Shown: positions 39,864-51,599, counted from the first letter of the stretch. The stretch is DNA of 64,000 nucleotides from Prorocentrum cordatum (GCA_963575745.1 CAUYUJ010022093.1:261831-325830), one strand, 5' to 3'. Program-made: numbers and translations. Notes: generated by a model from the letters alone, not told the origin.

Positions 39864-42199
39864 AAAGTCGGAACCCCAAAAATCAGAAAAAAACATAATT
39901 TCCCCCTCCCAGACGGCCCACTGCAAGTACCGCTCCCGTGGCCGGTTGCGCGTCCGACCGCGCATTTCGCGGAGGACGGGTCGGACACAGGAAAAAAAAG
40001 CGGAACCCGAAAAATCAGAAAAAGCCCATACTTTCCCCCTCCCAGCACCGTACCTTAGTTTTGGACCAGGGGCTTCTTAGATACCTGTAACGCGGGGTCT
40101 CGTGGCATGCTTCTCGAGGGCCTCGTGGAGCGAATACCGAAGTCTCCTGTGTCCGCTCGTGGGCCGTGGGGGGGCCCCTCGGGGCCTCTGTTGGATCCTT
40201 TGGGGGCCTCTTGGGTACCTGCTGCGGCCTCGAGGGCCCGCTCGTGGCGGAGGGTTCGAAATTTCAGTTGTAGTTCCACCGCTTAGACCCCTCTTGGGCC
40301 GTCTCGGGCGCATCTTGTTTGTCTTGGGGTTCTCTCATTTTGTTTGTCGGCGGCGCAGCGCGTTCGCCAGATACGCGCCAACCGTCAATCAACGCACCAA
40401 ACGCGCGCTGATCAAGCAAAAAGAAAAATTCGAATGCGGCAGGCGAGGCTGGCCAGCCAGAATGAGTACTTGGCCAATGCACACGCCCGAGCCACGCTAC
40501 GAATGCGCTGGACGATCTTGGACAACGCTATCAAGCACAGGCGCGCGACGGCATCTGAGGAGCTTCTGGGGTGTTCCGCATGCTTCGTCAACTGGCTGTT
40601 GGAGGCACCTCTTGGGTGCCTCTTGGGGGGGCGTCTGAAGGTCCCTTGGGGGCATCGGTCCTGCAATATGAAGCCGTCATTGGCCGTCTTGGCAGCGTGG
40701 AGGCCCGACTTGAGGCCACCTGCGGCCAAATTGAGGCAATCCGGAAGCCTCCCGGGGGCCTCCTGGAAGCAGTTTTGACGCATCGAGGGCACTCTTCTTG
40801 GGCCATTTTAAAACCTCTTGGACGTTTCCTGGAAGCCTTTTGGGCCCTCGGGGAGCTTTTGGGGTCCTCTTGCGGCCTCCTGTGGGCCTTTTGGGGGGAA
40901 CGCTCTGCTGTTGGGTCGCGTTCCCCTTCTTGTGCCTCTCTTGGAAGAGGAGGGGAAAAGAGAAAGGAAAAGAAAAAGGAAAAAAAAAAAAAAGAAAAAA
41001 TGGGAAGGAAAAGAAAGGAGGGGGGAAAAAAGAAAGGGGGGGAAAAAGAAGAGAAGGAGGGGGGGGAAAGGGGAAGAAAAAAAGAGGGAAAGGGAAGGAT
41101 AAAGCCTGTGGTCGGCCCCTCGGGGAAGCTTTTGGGGTCCTCTTGGATTGGCTTCATCTTGCCTATTCTCTTGCCGGGCCCTTATTTCACTTTACCCCTG
41201 GTGGCTCGCTGCTGGACTGTTTGCGGCCTCTCACTAGTGGTGCTCTTTTTGTGGGGCGCCTAACTCGCGGCGTCGTATTGTCTCGCTTCAAGCACCGTCT
41301 TGGGCCCTCGCGGGCCGTCTTGGGCCCTCTTGGGCCTCTTCGGAGTCGGGGAAAAGGAGTGGCTGTGGGTAGTTAGTGGATACTGAGCATGTATCCTGAG
41401 CCTCTTGAGCCGTCTTGGAGCATCGGGGTGCCAAAAGGCCGACAAACATAAAACCCGTCAAAGCCCAATCGTAAAATAATGAGTTGTGCCTCTTGGGGCC
41501 ACCTTGGGAGATCTCTTGCAACCTCGTCGGCCCTCTTGGGAGCTTCTTGGGGGCCTCTTGGATCCGATTGGGGGCCTCTTGGGACTTCCCGAGAACCTCT
41601 CGGGGTAGAAAGCTCGGGTTCTCGGTTCGTGTTTCCCTTCTTGGGCCTCTCTTGGGGCCGTCTTGGGGCCCTCTCGGGCCGTCTTGGGCGCCTCAGGCAC
41701 CGCCTTGGGGCCCTCGTGGGCCGCCCAGGGCCCTCTTGGAAGCCTCTTCGGCTATCTTGGAGCTGTCTTGGAGGCCTCTTCCTCCTCCTCGTCCCCCTCC
41801 TCCTCCTCCTCCTCCTCCTCCCACTCCAGCTCTCTCTCCTCCTGATATTCCCCCTCCTCCTGCAGCGTGTTCCGGAAGGCTCCCGCCGGAACATGCTGTG
41901 CACAAGTGCTGTCACTGCTCCCGCCACAGTGCCCTGGGTGGTGGGTCAGAGGCCTCATAGGTGTTGGTTTGGATCTCGTGGTTGGCGTGTCGGGGACGTC
42001 GTGAAGGCAGTTTCGCAGCTTCTCGTTAGCCGTTTTGGGACCGTTGTGGGGCCTCCTCGGGGCTGTTTTGTGGCCTCTTTAGGCCTCGTTTGGGCCTCCT
42101 GGGTGCCTCTTGGGGGCCTCCTGGGGCCTCTTGGGGGCTCCTTGGGGCCTCCTGGAGCACTCTTCAAGCGGGAGGGTCGAATCTTGGAGTCGTGGTCCC
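39864..42199 (+). repeat. Segmental duplication, copy 1
   Basis: Nearly identical in direct orientation to 48888-50887 (shared landmarks CACCGTACCTTAGTTTTGG at about 40045 and 49083; CAGATACGCGCCAACCGTC at about 40368 and 49404). Copy 1 has about 340 extra bp (40945-41285) that are mostly A/G-rich, absent from copy 2. Much of the unit is TCTTGGGGCC-type phased repeat in minus orientation. Confidence 0.92.
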
Positions 42200-42510
42200 C
42201 CTCTTGGGCGCATCTTGGGGCCATCTTGGGACTCTGTTGGGCTGTCTTGGGCGACTCTGGGGCCGTCTTGGGGCCCTCTTGGGCCGTCTTGGGGCGCTCT
42301 TGTGGGCCTATTGAGCCGTCTTGGAACGTCGGACAGCCGAAAAGGCTGGAAGGCCAAAATCGTTCGAAAACCTTCGTGACATTGACGATTTCGGCCTCTT
42401 GAAGCGCTCTGGAGATGCGTCTTGAAGCGTCGTGGAGTGCCTCGGGGGGCCTCTAGGGCCGTCTTGGGCCTATCTTGGGCGTCCTGGAACGGTCTTTCGG
42501 CGACTCGGGG
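40180..42510 (-). repeat. Helically phased TCTTGGGGCC array, reverse orientation
   Basis: The complement of the 30.8-34 kb motif: TCTTGGG(C/G)CC and GGCCTCTTGGG recurring at 10-11 bp. The purine-rich strand is the minus strand here. Confidence 0.82.
40344..40778 (+). other. Open frame in duplicated unit, Arg-rich helical, unrecognised
   Basis: A 144-codon frame whose first 75 residues (AQRVRQIRANRQSTHQTRAD, then QAKRKIRMRQARLASQNEYL) are basic and helix-prone; the rest runs into phased repeat. The same frame exists in copy 2 (49356-49814) with few changes. The whole duplication is nearly identical at DNA level, so conservation is not evidence of coding. Confidence 0.25.
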
Positions 42511-42535
42511 CCCGCGGCCGGCATCGGCCGGATTC

Positions 42536-42815
42536 ACGATCTAGGAATGGACTAGATCGCGATCTAGTCCATTCTGGATCGTGAATCGGTCCGTTGTTGG
42601 ATCCTGAATCGGTCCGTTTTAAATCGCGAGTCGGTCCATTCTGAATCGTGAATCGGGCAAAACTCGTCTTGTCTGCAGGTCGGTCGGACCAAATCGCGAT
42701 CTGGTCCGCAAGGGCTGATTCACGATCCCAAAACGGACTGATTCAGGATTCCGAAACGGACCGACTCACGATCTAACATGGACCGATTCACGATTTAGAA
42801 CGGACCGATCTCGTC
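42536..42815. repeat. GGACCGATTCACGAT inverted arrays
   Basis: GATCGTGAATCGGTCCGTT-type units (42580-42660) are followed by the reverse form GACCGATTCACGATTTAG (42716-42815); a perfect 18-bp palindrome, ACTAGATCGCGATCTAGT, lies near 42551. The plus-type units recur at 43755-43920. Confidence 0.8.
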
Positions 42816-42904
42816 GACGTGTTCGGGTGTATTTCAAGGGACGTATGTGGATTTTGGAAGTTTTGGGAGGGGGTGGGTGGAGTTGGGAGGACTTGGGAGG
42901 ATTC

Positions 42905-43165
42905 GGGTGGATTCAAAAGCATTTCAAAACCCACTCAGAAGCATTTCAAAGGCGTCTCAGAAGCCTTTCAAAAGCTTCCCAGAAGCCTTTCAAAAGCCTC
43001 TCCGAAGCCGTTCAAAAGCGTCCCAACAGCCTCTCAGGCGCCTTTCAAAAGCCTCTCAGAAGCCGTTAAAAAGCCTATTCAAAAAAGCCTCTCTGAAGCC
43101 TTTCAAAAGCCTCTCAGAAGAAGCCTTTCAAAAGCTTTTCAACAACTGTTCAAAAACCTTTCCAA
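42905..43165 (+). repeat. 11/22-bp AAGCCTTTCAAAAGCCTCTCAG repeat
   Basis: AAGCC recurs every 11 bp for long stretches (AAGCCTTTCAA / AAGCCTCTCAG), unrelated in sequence to the GGCC arrays but with the same spacing. Confidence 0.88.
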
Positions 43166-43264
43166 AGCCCCCTGGGGGCCTCCTAGAGGCCTCCTTGGAT
43201 ATTGACCAGAACGGAGATCTGTGAAACATCTGTGAAAGGGACACCCCCTCATCACTAATACACA

Positions 43265-43620
43265 CTACACCAAACCACAACACGCACAAGCAACGCGCGC
43301 GGAGACACCACGAAACACCACGACCACCACGAGAACCCACGATACACCACGGGGCACCACGGGACACCACGATGCACCACAGCACACCACATCACGCACA
43401 CACACACACACACACCACCACCAAAACACGCCACGCCACACACACACACACACACACCACACCACACCACACCACACCACACGACACTACACCACGCACA
43501 CTCCACACGCACGGAGGCACCACGAGACACCACGAGCACCACGAGACACCACGACGCACCACGAGACACCACGGGACACCGCGGGACACCACCACCGCAC
43601 CGCACACACACACACCACCC
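43265..43620. repeat. CACCACGAGACAC short tandem repeats
   Basis: CACGAGACACCA / CACGGGACACCA units of 10-14 bp and (CA)n patches. Confidence 0.85.
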
Positions 43621-43754
43621 TCGGAATCCCTGGGAATCGATTCCCAGGGATTCGAAAAGGGATCCGGGGATCACCCCCAGAATCCCTGGGAGCCGATTCC
43701 CAGGGATTCCGAAAGTGATCCCAGGATCGCTTTTGAAAATCCATGGGAAACGAT

Positions 43755-43920
43755 TGATTCAAGCTTCCAAAACGGACCGATTCACGATCTAGAACGGACT
43801 GGTTCAAGATTCGAAAACGGACCGATTCACGGCTTAAAATAAACTGGTTCAAGAGGCCAAAACAGACCGATTCACGATCTACACCAGACTGATTCACGAT
43901 CCAGAACGGACCGATCTCAA
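43755..43920 (+). repeat. GGACCGATTCACGAT array, second block
   Basis: Units alternating GACCGATTCACGATCTAG and GACTGGTTCAAGATTCG, as at 42716-42815. Confidence 0.8.
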
Positions 43921-44089
43921 ATTTGAACGCGCGGAAGAACAATGCACAAATAATAAACAACACCACCCCCTCAAAAGAAAAACGTCCCATTCCCAAGAGG
44001 CCTATACCCAACGCCATTTCCGTGCCCGCTCGCGCGACCGCGCGCGTATTTCACAAAACAACAAAAAAAAACAAAAAAAAGCCTGGCGA

Positions 44090-44477
44090 AGGACCCAACC
44101 ATATGCAGTTGAGAGTACCGCAATTGTGAATATCTTCTGCGGTGGCGCTCCCTATGGGGCCACGAGCCGTGCCGAAATGCGTGGCAGTGTACACAACACG
44201 AACGAAGACGATAGGTCCGAATATGAAAGCTTGAGCGCGTGCGAGTCGGATCGCGAGCGAGTCTGATTATGAATGAATCTGCGCGCGATTGATTCTATTC
44301 GCATGAACGCGTGCATGGATACGCCCAGTGTAAATGTATGTATACGACTGTGAACAGTTTGGGTCTGCGTGACTCTCGGTACTCGTGACTCTGAGCGTCG
44401 CCTCTGCAGGGGGCTTCCCTGGGAACCCCGACGGCAGCGCCCGCGCGCCGCGACGCCCATGTCGGCACGCCGCGCAC
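44090..44477 (+). repeat. Satellite leader, copy 1, and spacer
   Basis: GCAGTTGAGAGTACCGCAAT, GTGAATATCTTCTGCGGTGG then CGCTCCCTATGGGGCCACGA at 44103-44163 is repeated almost exactly at 45898-45958, before the second array. About 315 bp of non-repetitive sequence follow here before the first monomer. Confidence 0.85.
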
Positions 44478-45727
44478 CTGGTGTGCGGGACGCATGCGGA
44501 CGGCAGCACTGGGGCCTTCGGTGGAGCTCCCTGTGGGGCCACGAAACGTGTGAGGGGTGTGCCGAAATGGGTGTGCGGGACGCATGCGGACGGCAGCACT
44601 GGGGCCTTCGGTGGAGCTCCCTGTGGGTCCACGAAACGTTGGACTTCGTTTGGAGCTCCCTGTGGGCCACGAAACGTGTGAGGGGTGTGCCGAAATGGGT
44701 GTGCGGGACGCATGCGGACGGCAGCCATGGGGCCTTCGGTGGAGCTCCCTATGGGGCCACGAAACGTGTGAGGGGTGTGCCGAAATGGGTGTGCGAGACG
44801 CATGCGGACGGCAGCACTGGGGCCTTCGGTGGAGCTCCCTGTGGGGCCACGAAACGTGTGAGGGGTGTGCCGAAATGGGTGTGCGGGACGCATGCGGACG
44901 GCAGCCCTGGGGCCTTCGGTGGAGCTCCCTCTGGGGCCACGAATCGTGTGAGGGGTGTGCCGAAATGGGTGTGCGGGACGCATGCGGACGGCAGCACTGG
45001 GGCCTTCGGTGAGCTCCCTGTGGGGCCACGAAACGTGTGAGGGGTGTGCCGAAATGGGTATGCGGGACGCATTGCGAGCGACGGCAAGCCATGGGGCGAC
45101 GGGTGAGCTCCCTGTGGGGCCACGAACGTGTGAGTGGTGTGCCGAAATGTCGCGCAGGCGAGAAGGGAACCGGCAGCACTGGGGCGCCCGGTGGAGCTCC
45201 CTTTGGGGCCACGAAAAAAAAAAAAAACGTGGTGAGGGGTGTGCCGAAATGGGTGTGCGGGAACGCATGCGGACGGCAGCACTGGGGCCTTCGGTGGAGC
45301 TCCCTGTGGGGCCACGAAACGTGCGAGGGGTGTGCCGAACTGGGTGTGCGGAACGCATGCGGACGGCAGCCATGGGGCCTTCGGTGGAGCTCCCTGTGGG
45401 GCCACGAAACGTGTGAGGGGTGTGCCGAAATGGGTGTGCGGGACGCATGCGGACGGCCGCCATGGGGCCTTCGGTGGAGCTCCCTATGGGGCCACGAAAC
45501 GTGTGAGGGGTGTGCCGAAATGGGTGTGCGGGACGCATGCGGACGGCAGCACTGGGGCCTTCGGTGGAGCTCCCTGTGGGGCCACGAAACTTGTGAGGGG
45601 TGTGCCGAAATGGGTGTGCGGGACGCATGCGGACGGCAGCCATGGGGCCTTCGGTGGAGCTCCCTATGGGGCCACGAAACGTGTGAGGGGTGTGCCGAAA
45701 TGGGTGTGCGGGACGCATGCGGACGGC
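44478..45727 (+). repeat. 90-bp satellite array 1 (180-bp dimers)
   Basis: Monomer of 90 bp: GTGTGCGGGACGCATGCGGA, CGGCAGCACTGGGGCCTTCG, GTGGAGCTCCCTGTGGGGCC, ACGAAACGTGTGAGGGGTGT, GCCGAAATGG. Type A has CACTGGGG with CTGTGGGG, type B has CCATGGGG with CTATGGGG. About 13-14 monomers. Because 90 is divisible by three, intact monomers are open in several frames on both strands. Confidence 0.97.
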
Positions 45728-45884
45728 ATCCGAGGAGAGGAGGAGAGGAGAGAGGAGGAGAGGAGGTGGGACGCGGGGCGCTGTCTCTTCAAAACGAGGA
45801 CCCAACACCACAGGATGGTTGGGGGAAAAAAACATCGGAACGAGTGAAATCCGAAACATCAAGAAAAACAATTAGCCTGGCGTC
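45728..45884 (+). repeat. Satellite tail, copy 1
   Basis: GA-rich run, then CTGTCTCTTCAAAACGAGG and ACCCAACACCACAGGATGGT. The same tail follows array 2 at 48466-48520. Confidence 0.85.
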
Positions 45885-48237
45885 GGGCCCAACCAGTTGC
45901 AGTTGAGAGTACCGCACTTGTGAATATCTTCTTCGGTGGCGCTCCCTATGGGGCCACGAAACGTGTGAGGGGTGTGCCGAAATGGGTATGCGGGACGCAT
46001 GCGGACGGCAGCACTGGGGCCTTCGGTGGAACTCCCTATGAGGCCACGAAACGTGTGAGGGGTGTGCCGACATGGGCGCGCGGGACGCATGCGGACGGCA
46101 GCCATGGGGCCTTCGGTGGAGCTCCCTATGGGGCCACGAAACGTGTGAGGGGTGTGCCGAAATGTTGTGTGGCGGGAGCTTGCGACGCAGCAGTGGGGCC
46201 TTCGGTGGAGCTCCACTGGGGGCCGCGAAAACGTGTGAGCGGGTGTGCCGAAATGGGTGTGCGGGCGCATTGCGGACGGCAGCCATGGGCCTTCGTGGAG
46301 CTCCCTAAATGGGGCCACGAAACGTGTGAGTGGTGTGCCGAAAAAGTGTGTGCGGGACCGCCTGCGGGCCGGCAGCACTGGGGGCCTTCGGTGGAGCTCC
46401 CATGGAACCACGAAAACGTGTGAGGGGTGTGCGAAATGGGTGTGCGGGACGCATGCGGACGGCAGTCATGGGGCCTTCGGTGGAGCTCCCTATGGGGCCA
46501 CGAAACGTGTGAGGGGTGTGCCGAAATTGGTGTGCGGGGCGCATGCGGACGGCAGCATTGGGGCCTTCGGTGGAGCTCCCTGTGGGGCCACGAAACGTGT
46601 GAGGGGTGTGCCGAAATGGGTGTGCGGGACGCATGCGGACGGCAGCCATGGGGCCGTCGGTGGAGCTCCCTATGGGGCCACGAAACGTGTGAGGGGTGTG
46701 CCGAAATGGGTGTGCGGGACGCATGCGGACGGCAGCACTGGGGCCTTCGGTGGAGCTCCCTGTGGGGCCACGAAACGTGTGAGGGGTGTGCCGAAATGCG
46801 TGTGCGGGACGCATGCGGACGGCAGCCATGGGGCCTTCGGTGGAGCTCCCTATGGGGCCACGAAACGTGTGAGGGGTGTGCCGAAATGGGTGTGCGGGAC
46901 GCATGCGGACGGCAGCACTGGGGCCTTCGGTGGAGCTCCCTGTGGGGCCACGAAACGTGTGAGGGGTGGGGCCGAAATTGTGCGGGAACGCTGGCGACGG
47001 CAGCTTGGGTGCCTTCGGTGGACTCCCTAATGGGGCCACGAAACGTGTGAGGGGTGTGCCGAATGGTGTGCGGGACGCATGCGGACGGCAGCCATGGGGC
47101 CTTCGGTGGAGCTCCCTATGGGGCCACGAAGCGTGTGAGGGGTGTGCCGAGATGGGTGTGCGGGACGCATGCGGACGGCAGCACTGGGGCCTTCGGTGGA
47201 GCTCCCTGTGGGGCCACGAAACGTGTGAGGGGTGTGCCGAAATGGCGAAATGAGTGTGCGGGACGCATGCGGACGGCAGCCATGGGGCCTTCGGTGGAGC
47301 TCCCTATGGGGCCACGAAACGTGTGAGGGGTGTGCCGAAATGGGTGTGCGGGACGCATGCGGACGGCAGCACTGGGGCCTTCGGTGGAGCTCCCTGTGGG
47401 GCCACGAAACGTGTGAGGGGTGTGCCGAAATGGGTGTGCGGGACGCGTGCGGACGGCAGCCATGGGGCCTTCGGTGGAGCTCCCTATGGGGCCACGAAAC
47501 GTGTGAGGGGTGTGCCAGAATGGGGGGTGGAACCGCATGCGGGCCAGCCACTGGGGCCTTCGGGTGGAGCTCCCTATGGGGCCACGAAACGTGTGAGGGG
47601 TGTGCCAGAATGGGTGTGCGGGACGCATGCGGAACGGCAGCATGGGGCCTTCGGTGGAGCTCCTATGGGCCACGAACGTGTGAGGGGTGTGCGTAATGGG
47701 TTTGCGGACGCTATGCGGAAACGGCAGCCTGGGCCTCTCGTGAGCTTTCCCTATGGGGCCACGAAACGTGTGAGGGGTTTGCCGAATTGGGTGTGGCTGA
47801 CGCATGCGGGCGGCGGCACTGGGGCCTTCGGTGGAGCTCCCTATGGGGCCACGAAACGTGTGAGGGGTGTGCCGAAATGGGTGTGCGGGACGCATGCGGA
47901 CGGCAGCACTGGGGCCTTCGGTGGAGCTCCCTGTGGGGCCACGAAACGTGTGAGGGTTGTGCCGAAATGGGTGTGCGGGACGCATGCGGACGGCAGCCAT
48001 GGGGCCTTCGGTGGAGCTCCCTATGGGGCCACGAAACGTGTGAGGGGTGTGCCGAAATGGGTGTGCGGGACGCATGCGGACGGCAGCCATGGTGCCTTCG
48101 GTGGAGCTCCCTATGCGGCCACGAAACGTGTGAGGGGTGTGCCGAAATGGGTGTGCGGGACGCATGCGGACGGCAGCACTGGGGCCTTCGGTGGAGCTCC
48201 CTATGGGGCCACGAAACGTGTGAGGGGGGTGGTGCCG
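45885..48237 (+). repeat. Satellite leader copy 2 and 90-bp array 2
   Basis: Leader at 45898-45958 runs straight into about 25 monomers. From 46440 to 47510 types A and B alternate almost strictly, giving a 180-bp higher-order unit. Clusters of monomers with many single-base indels lie at 46160-46430, 46960-47050 and 47510-47790; these break every frame. Confidence 0.96.
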
Positions 48238-48355
48238 AATGGGGTGATGCGATGACGATGACGACGATGAACAATGACGATGGTGATGATGATGATGATG
48301 ATTATGATGATATGATGATGATGACATGTGATGATATGGATGATGATGATGATGA

Positions 48356-48393
<38 letters not shown>

Positions 48394-48526
48394 ATGATGA
48401 TGATGATGATGATGATGGATGGGAGGAGGAGAGGAGAGGAGAGGAGAGGAGAGGAGAGGAGGAGGAGACGCGGACCACCGTCTCTTCAAAACGAGGACCC
48501 AACACCACAGGATGGTTGGGAATGAT
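48238..48526 (+). repeat. (GAT)n tract and satellite tail, copy 2
   Basis: About 175 bp of GAT/ATG trinucleotide, GAGGA pentamers (48420-48465), then GTCTCTTCAAAACGAGGACC and CAACACCACAGGATGGTTGG. Confidence 0.92.
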
Positions 48527-49082
48527 TTCCCCCTCCCAGACGGCCCATTGCAAGTACCGTTTCCGTGTCCAGTCGCGCGTCCGCGCGCGCATTTCGCGGA
48601 AGACGGGTCTGAAACAAGAAAAAAAATCGGAACCCGAAAAATCAGAAAAAACTTATAATTTCCCCCTCCCAAACGGCCCATTGCAAGTACTATTTCCGTG
48701 TCCAGTCGCACGTCCGCGCGCGCATTTCGCGGAAGACGGGTCGGAAACAGGAAAAAAAGTCGGAACCCGAACAATCAGAAAAAAACATAATTTCCCCCTC
48801 CCAGACGGCCCACTGCAAGTATCGTTTCCGTGCCCAGTCGCGCGTCCGCGCGCGCATTTCGCGGAGGATGGGTCGGAAACAAGAAACAAAAGTCGGAACC
48901 CCAAAAATCAGGAGAACAAAAAAAAAAAAACATAAGTTCCCCCTCCCAGACGGCCCACTGCAAGTACCGCTCCCGTGGCCGGTTGCGCGTCCGACCGCGC
49001 ATTTCGCGGAGGACGGGTCGAACACAGGAAAAAAAAGCGGAACCCGAAAAATCAGAAAAAGCCCATACTTTCCCCCTCCCAG
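48527..49082 (+). repeat. 131-bp tandem repeat, four units
   Basis: Units start TTCCCCCTCCCAGACGGCCC and contain GCGCATTTCGCGGA(A/G)GACGG and CGGAACCCGAAAAATCAG. Starts near 48527, 48659, 48790 and 48938. A single unit precedes copy 1 of the segmental duplication (39900-40045). Confidence 0.9.
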
Positions 49083-50887
49083 CACCGTACCTTAGTTTTG
49101 GACCAGGGGCTTCTTAGATACCTGTAACGCGGGGTCTCGTGGCATGCTTCTCGAGGGCCTCGTGGAGCGAATACCGAAGTCTCCTGTGTCCGCTCGTGGG
49201 CCGTGGGGGGGCCCCTCGGGGCCTCTGTTGGATCCTTTGGGGGCCTCTTGGGTACCTGCTGCGGCCTCGAGGGCCCGCTCGTGGCAGAGGGTTCGAAATT
49301 TCAGTTGTAGTTCCACCGCTTAGGCCCCTCTTGGGCCGTCTCGGGCGCATCTTGTTTGTCTTGGGGTTCTCTCATTTTTTTGTCGGCGGCGCAGCGCGTT
49401 CGCCAGATACGCGCCAACCGTCAATCAACGCACCAAACGCGCGCTGATCAAGCAAAAAGAAAAATTCGAATGCGGCAGGCGAGGCTGGCCAGCCAGAATG
49501 AGTACTTGGCCAATGCACACGCCCGAGCCACGCTACGAATGCGCTGGACGATCTTGGACAACGCTATCAAGCACAGGCGCGCGACGGCATCTGAGGAGCT
49601 TCTGGGGTGTTCCGCATGCTTCGTCAACTGGCTGTTGGAGGCACCTCTTGGGTGCCTCTTGGGGGGGCGTCTGAGGGTCCCTTGGGGGCATCGGTTCTGC
49701 AATCTGAAGCCGTCATTGGCCGTCTTGGCTGCGTGGAGGCCCGACTTGAGGCCACCTGCGGCCAGATTGAGGCAATCCGGAAGCCTCCCAGGGGCCTCCT
49801 GGAAGCAGTTTTGACGCATCGAGGGCACTCTTCTTGGGCCATTTTAAAACCTCTTGGACGTTTCCTAGAAGCCTTTTGGGCCCTCGGGGAGCTTTTGGGG
49901 TCCTCTTGCGGCCTCCTGTGGGCCTTTTGGGGGGAACGCTCTGCTGTTGGGTCGCGTTCCCCTTCTTGTGCCTCTCTTGGAGCTCTTGGGGCCCTCTCGG
50001 GCCGTCTTGGGCGCCTCAAGCACCGTCTTGGGGCCCTCGCGGGCCGTCTTGGGGCCCTCTTGGAGGCCTCTTCCTTTATATTGGAGCGGTATTGGAAGCC
50101 TCTTGGGCCGTCTTGGAGCATCGGGATGCCAGAAGGCCGAAAACATTGAAACCCGTCAAAGCACAAGCGTAAAACGATGAGTTGTGCCTCTTGGGGCCAC
50201 CTTGGAAGATCTCTTGGAACCTCGTCGGCCCTCTTGGGAGCTTCTTGGGGGCCTCTTGGATCCGATTGGGGGCCTCTTGGGACTTCCCGAGAACCTCCCC
50301 GGGTAGAAAGCTCGGATTCTCAGTTCGTGTTTCCCTTCTTGGGCCTCTCTTGGGGCCGTCTTGGGGCCCTCTCGGGCCTTCTTGGGCGCCTCAGGCACCG
50401 CCTTGGGGCCCTCGTGGGCCGCCCAGGGCCCTCTTGGAAGCCTCTTCGGCTATCTTGGAGCTGTCTTGGAGGCCTCTTCCTCCTCGTCCCCCTCCTCCTC
50501 CTCCTCCTCCTCCTCCAGCTCTCTCTCCTCCTGATATTCCCCCTCCTCCTGCAGCGTGTTCCGGAAGGCTCCCGCCGGAACATGCTGTGCACAAGTGCTG
50601 TCACTGCTCCCGCCACAGTGCCCTGGGTGGTGGGTCAGAGGCCTCATAGGTGTTGGTTTGGATCTCGTGGTTGGCCTGTCGGGGACGTCGTGAAGGCAGT
50701 TTCGCAGCTTCTCGGTAGCCGTTTTGGGACCGTTGTGGGGCCTCCTCGGGGCTGTTTTGTGGCCTCTTTAGGCCTCGTTTGGGCCTCCTGGGTGCCTCTT
50801 GGGGGGCCTCCTGGGGCCTCTTGGGGGCTCCTTGGGGCCTCCTGGGGCACTCTTCAAGCGGGAGGGTCGAATTTTGGAGTCGTGGTC
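48888..50887 (+). repeat. Segmental duplication, copy 2
   Basis: Direct copy of 39864-42199 at an offset of about 9.04 kb, lacking the A/G-rich insertion of copy 1. Ends abruptly within GGAGTCGTGGTCC, after which the two copies diverge. Confidence 0.92.
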
Positions 50888-50970
50888 CTGTCAGAACGAA
50901 CAAGAGAAATGATACCATCAACTCCTGACGCGCGTCGGCAGTGTCATAGGACATCGAGACGCCCGCAAGA

Positions 50971-51001
<31 letters not shown>

Positions 51002-51249
51002 ACTTACCCGTTACGAGAACTATTCATCTTGAGCACTGACGACAAGGATGTCTCCGAGCGGGACCCCTTTCCCCCCGTAGACTCCTAGCACGGCAGCCTT
51101 TGGCCTGGTTGGGCGGGAGAGCTTTCCAGGATCCTCCCTGGTGTACACCTAATCCTATATAATCAATTCGGGATCAAATACCTCCCTGCGTAAATTCACA
51201 AGGGAATAGTCAGTCCCGGCCACTTCCACGCAATTCTGAATATGTCCCC

Positions 51250-51549
51250 GTGGGAAACCACAAAGAAAAATCACTCCCATACGACTTCTCACCTCAGCGC
51301 CCAGGCATGTCACGTTTAGCCAAGATGGAGAAACTTTCGCATTGTGGATGTATGTCTTGCATGAACATCGCTCTCGGCGAGGCACTGGCAGGTTCCCAAC
51401 CATTCGATGATGCGGTTGGCGCTGGTTGCCAAGTTTACGATAACAACGTAGTGGAGCACGTGGAACCGCAACACGACACACGGGTGGTGACCCCACGTGG
51501 TTTGGCAGTACGTACAATGTGCACTGAAGTCAGTGCCATGACGGGCTGA
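51250..51549 (+). other. Unrecognised open frame of 99 codons
   Basis: Contains CGCMSCMNIALGEALAGS and TMCTEVSAMTG. Lies in a lower-GC, non-repetitive stretch (51.0-51.6 kb). No family recognised; coding status unknown. Confidence 0.2.
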
Positions 51550-51599
51550 CCAGCCAGGAACAACCCCGAGCCCCATACAAGGATTTGTGCGCTAACCTT

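Noticed and set aside
44267-48774. Open frames of 534 and 552 codons (minus) and several of 200-330 codons (plus) over the 90-bp satellite, with Cys/His-containing 30-residue repeats
   Set aside because: The period is a multiple of three and intact monomers lack stops in several frames on both strands, so long frames arise automatically. Indel-rich monomers break any single frame, and no frame is preferred.
51315-51335. Further spliced-leader-like string (CCATCTTGGCT) on the minus strand, and similar ones near 39625 and 56940
   Set aside because: About 13 of 21 or fewer positions match and there is no suitable ATG context; expected by chance at this level.
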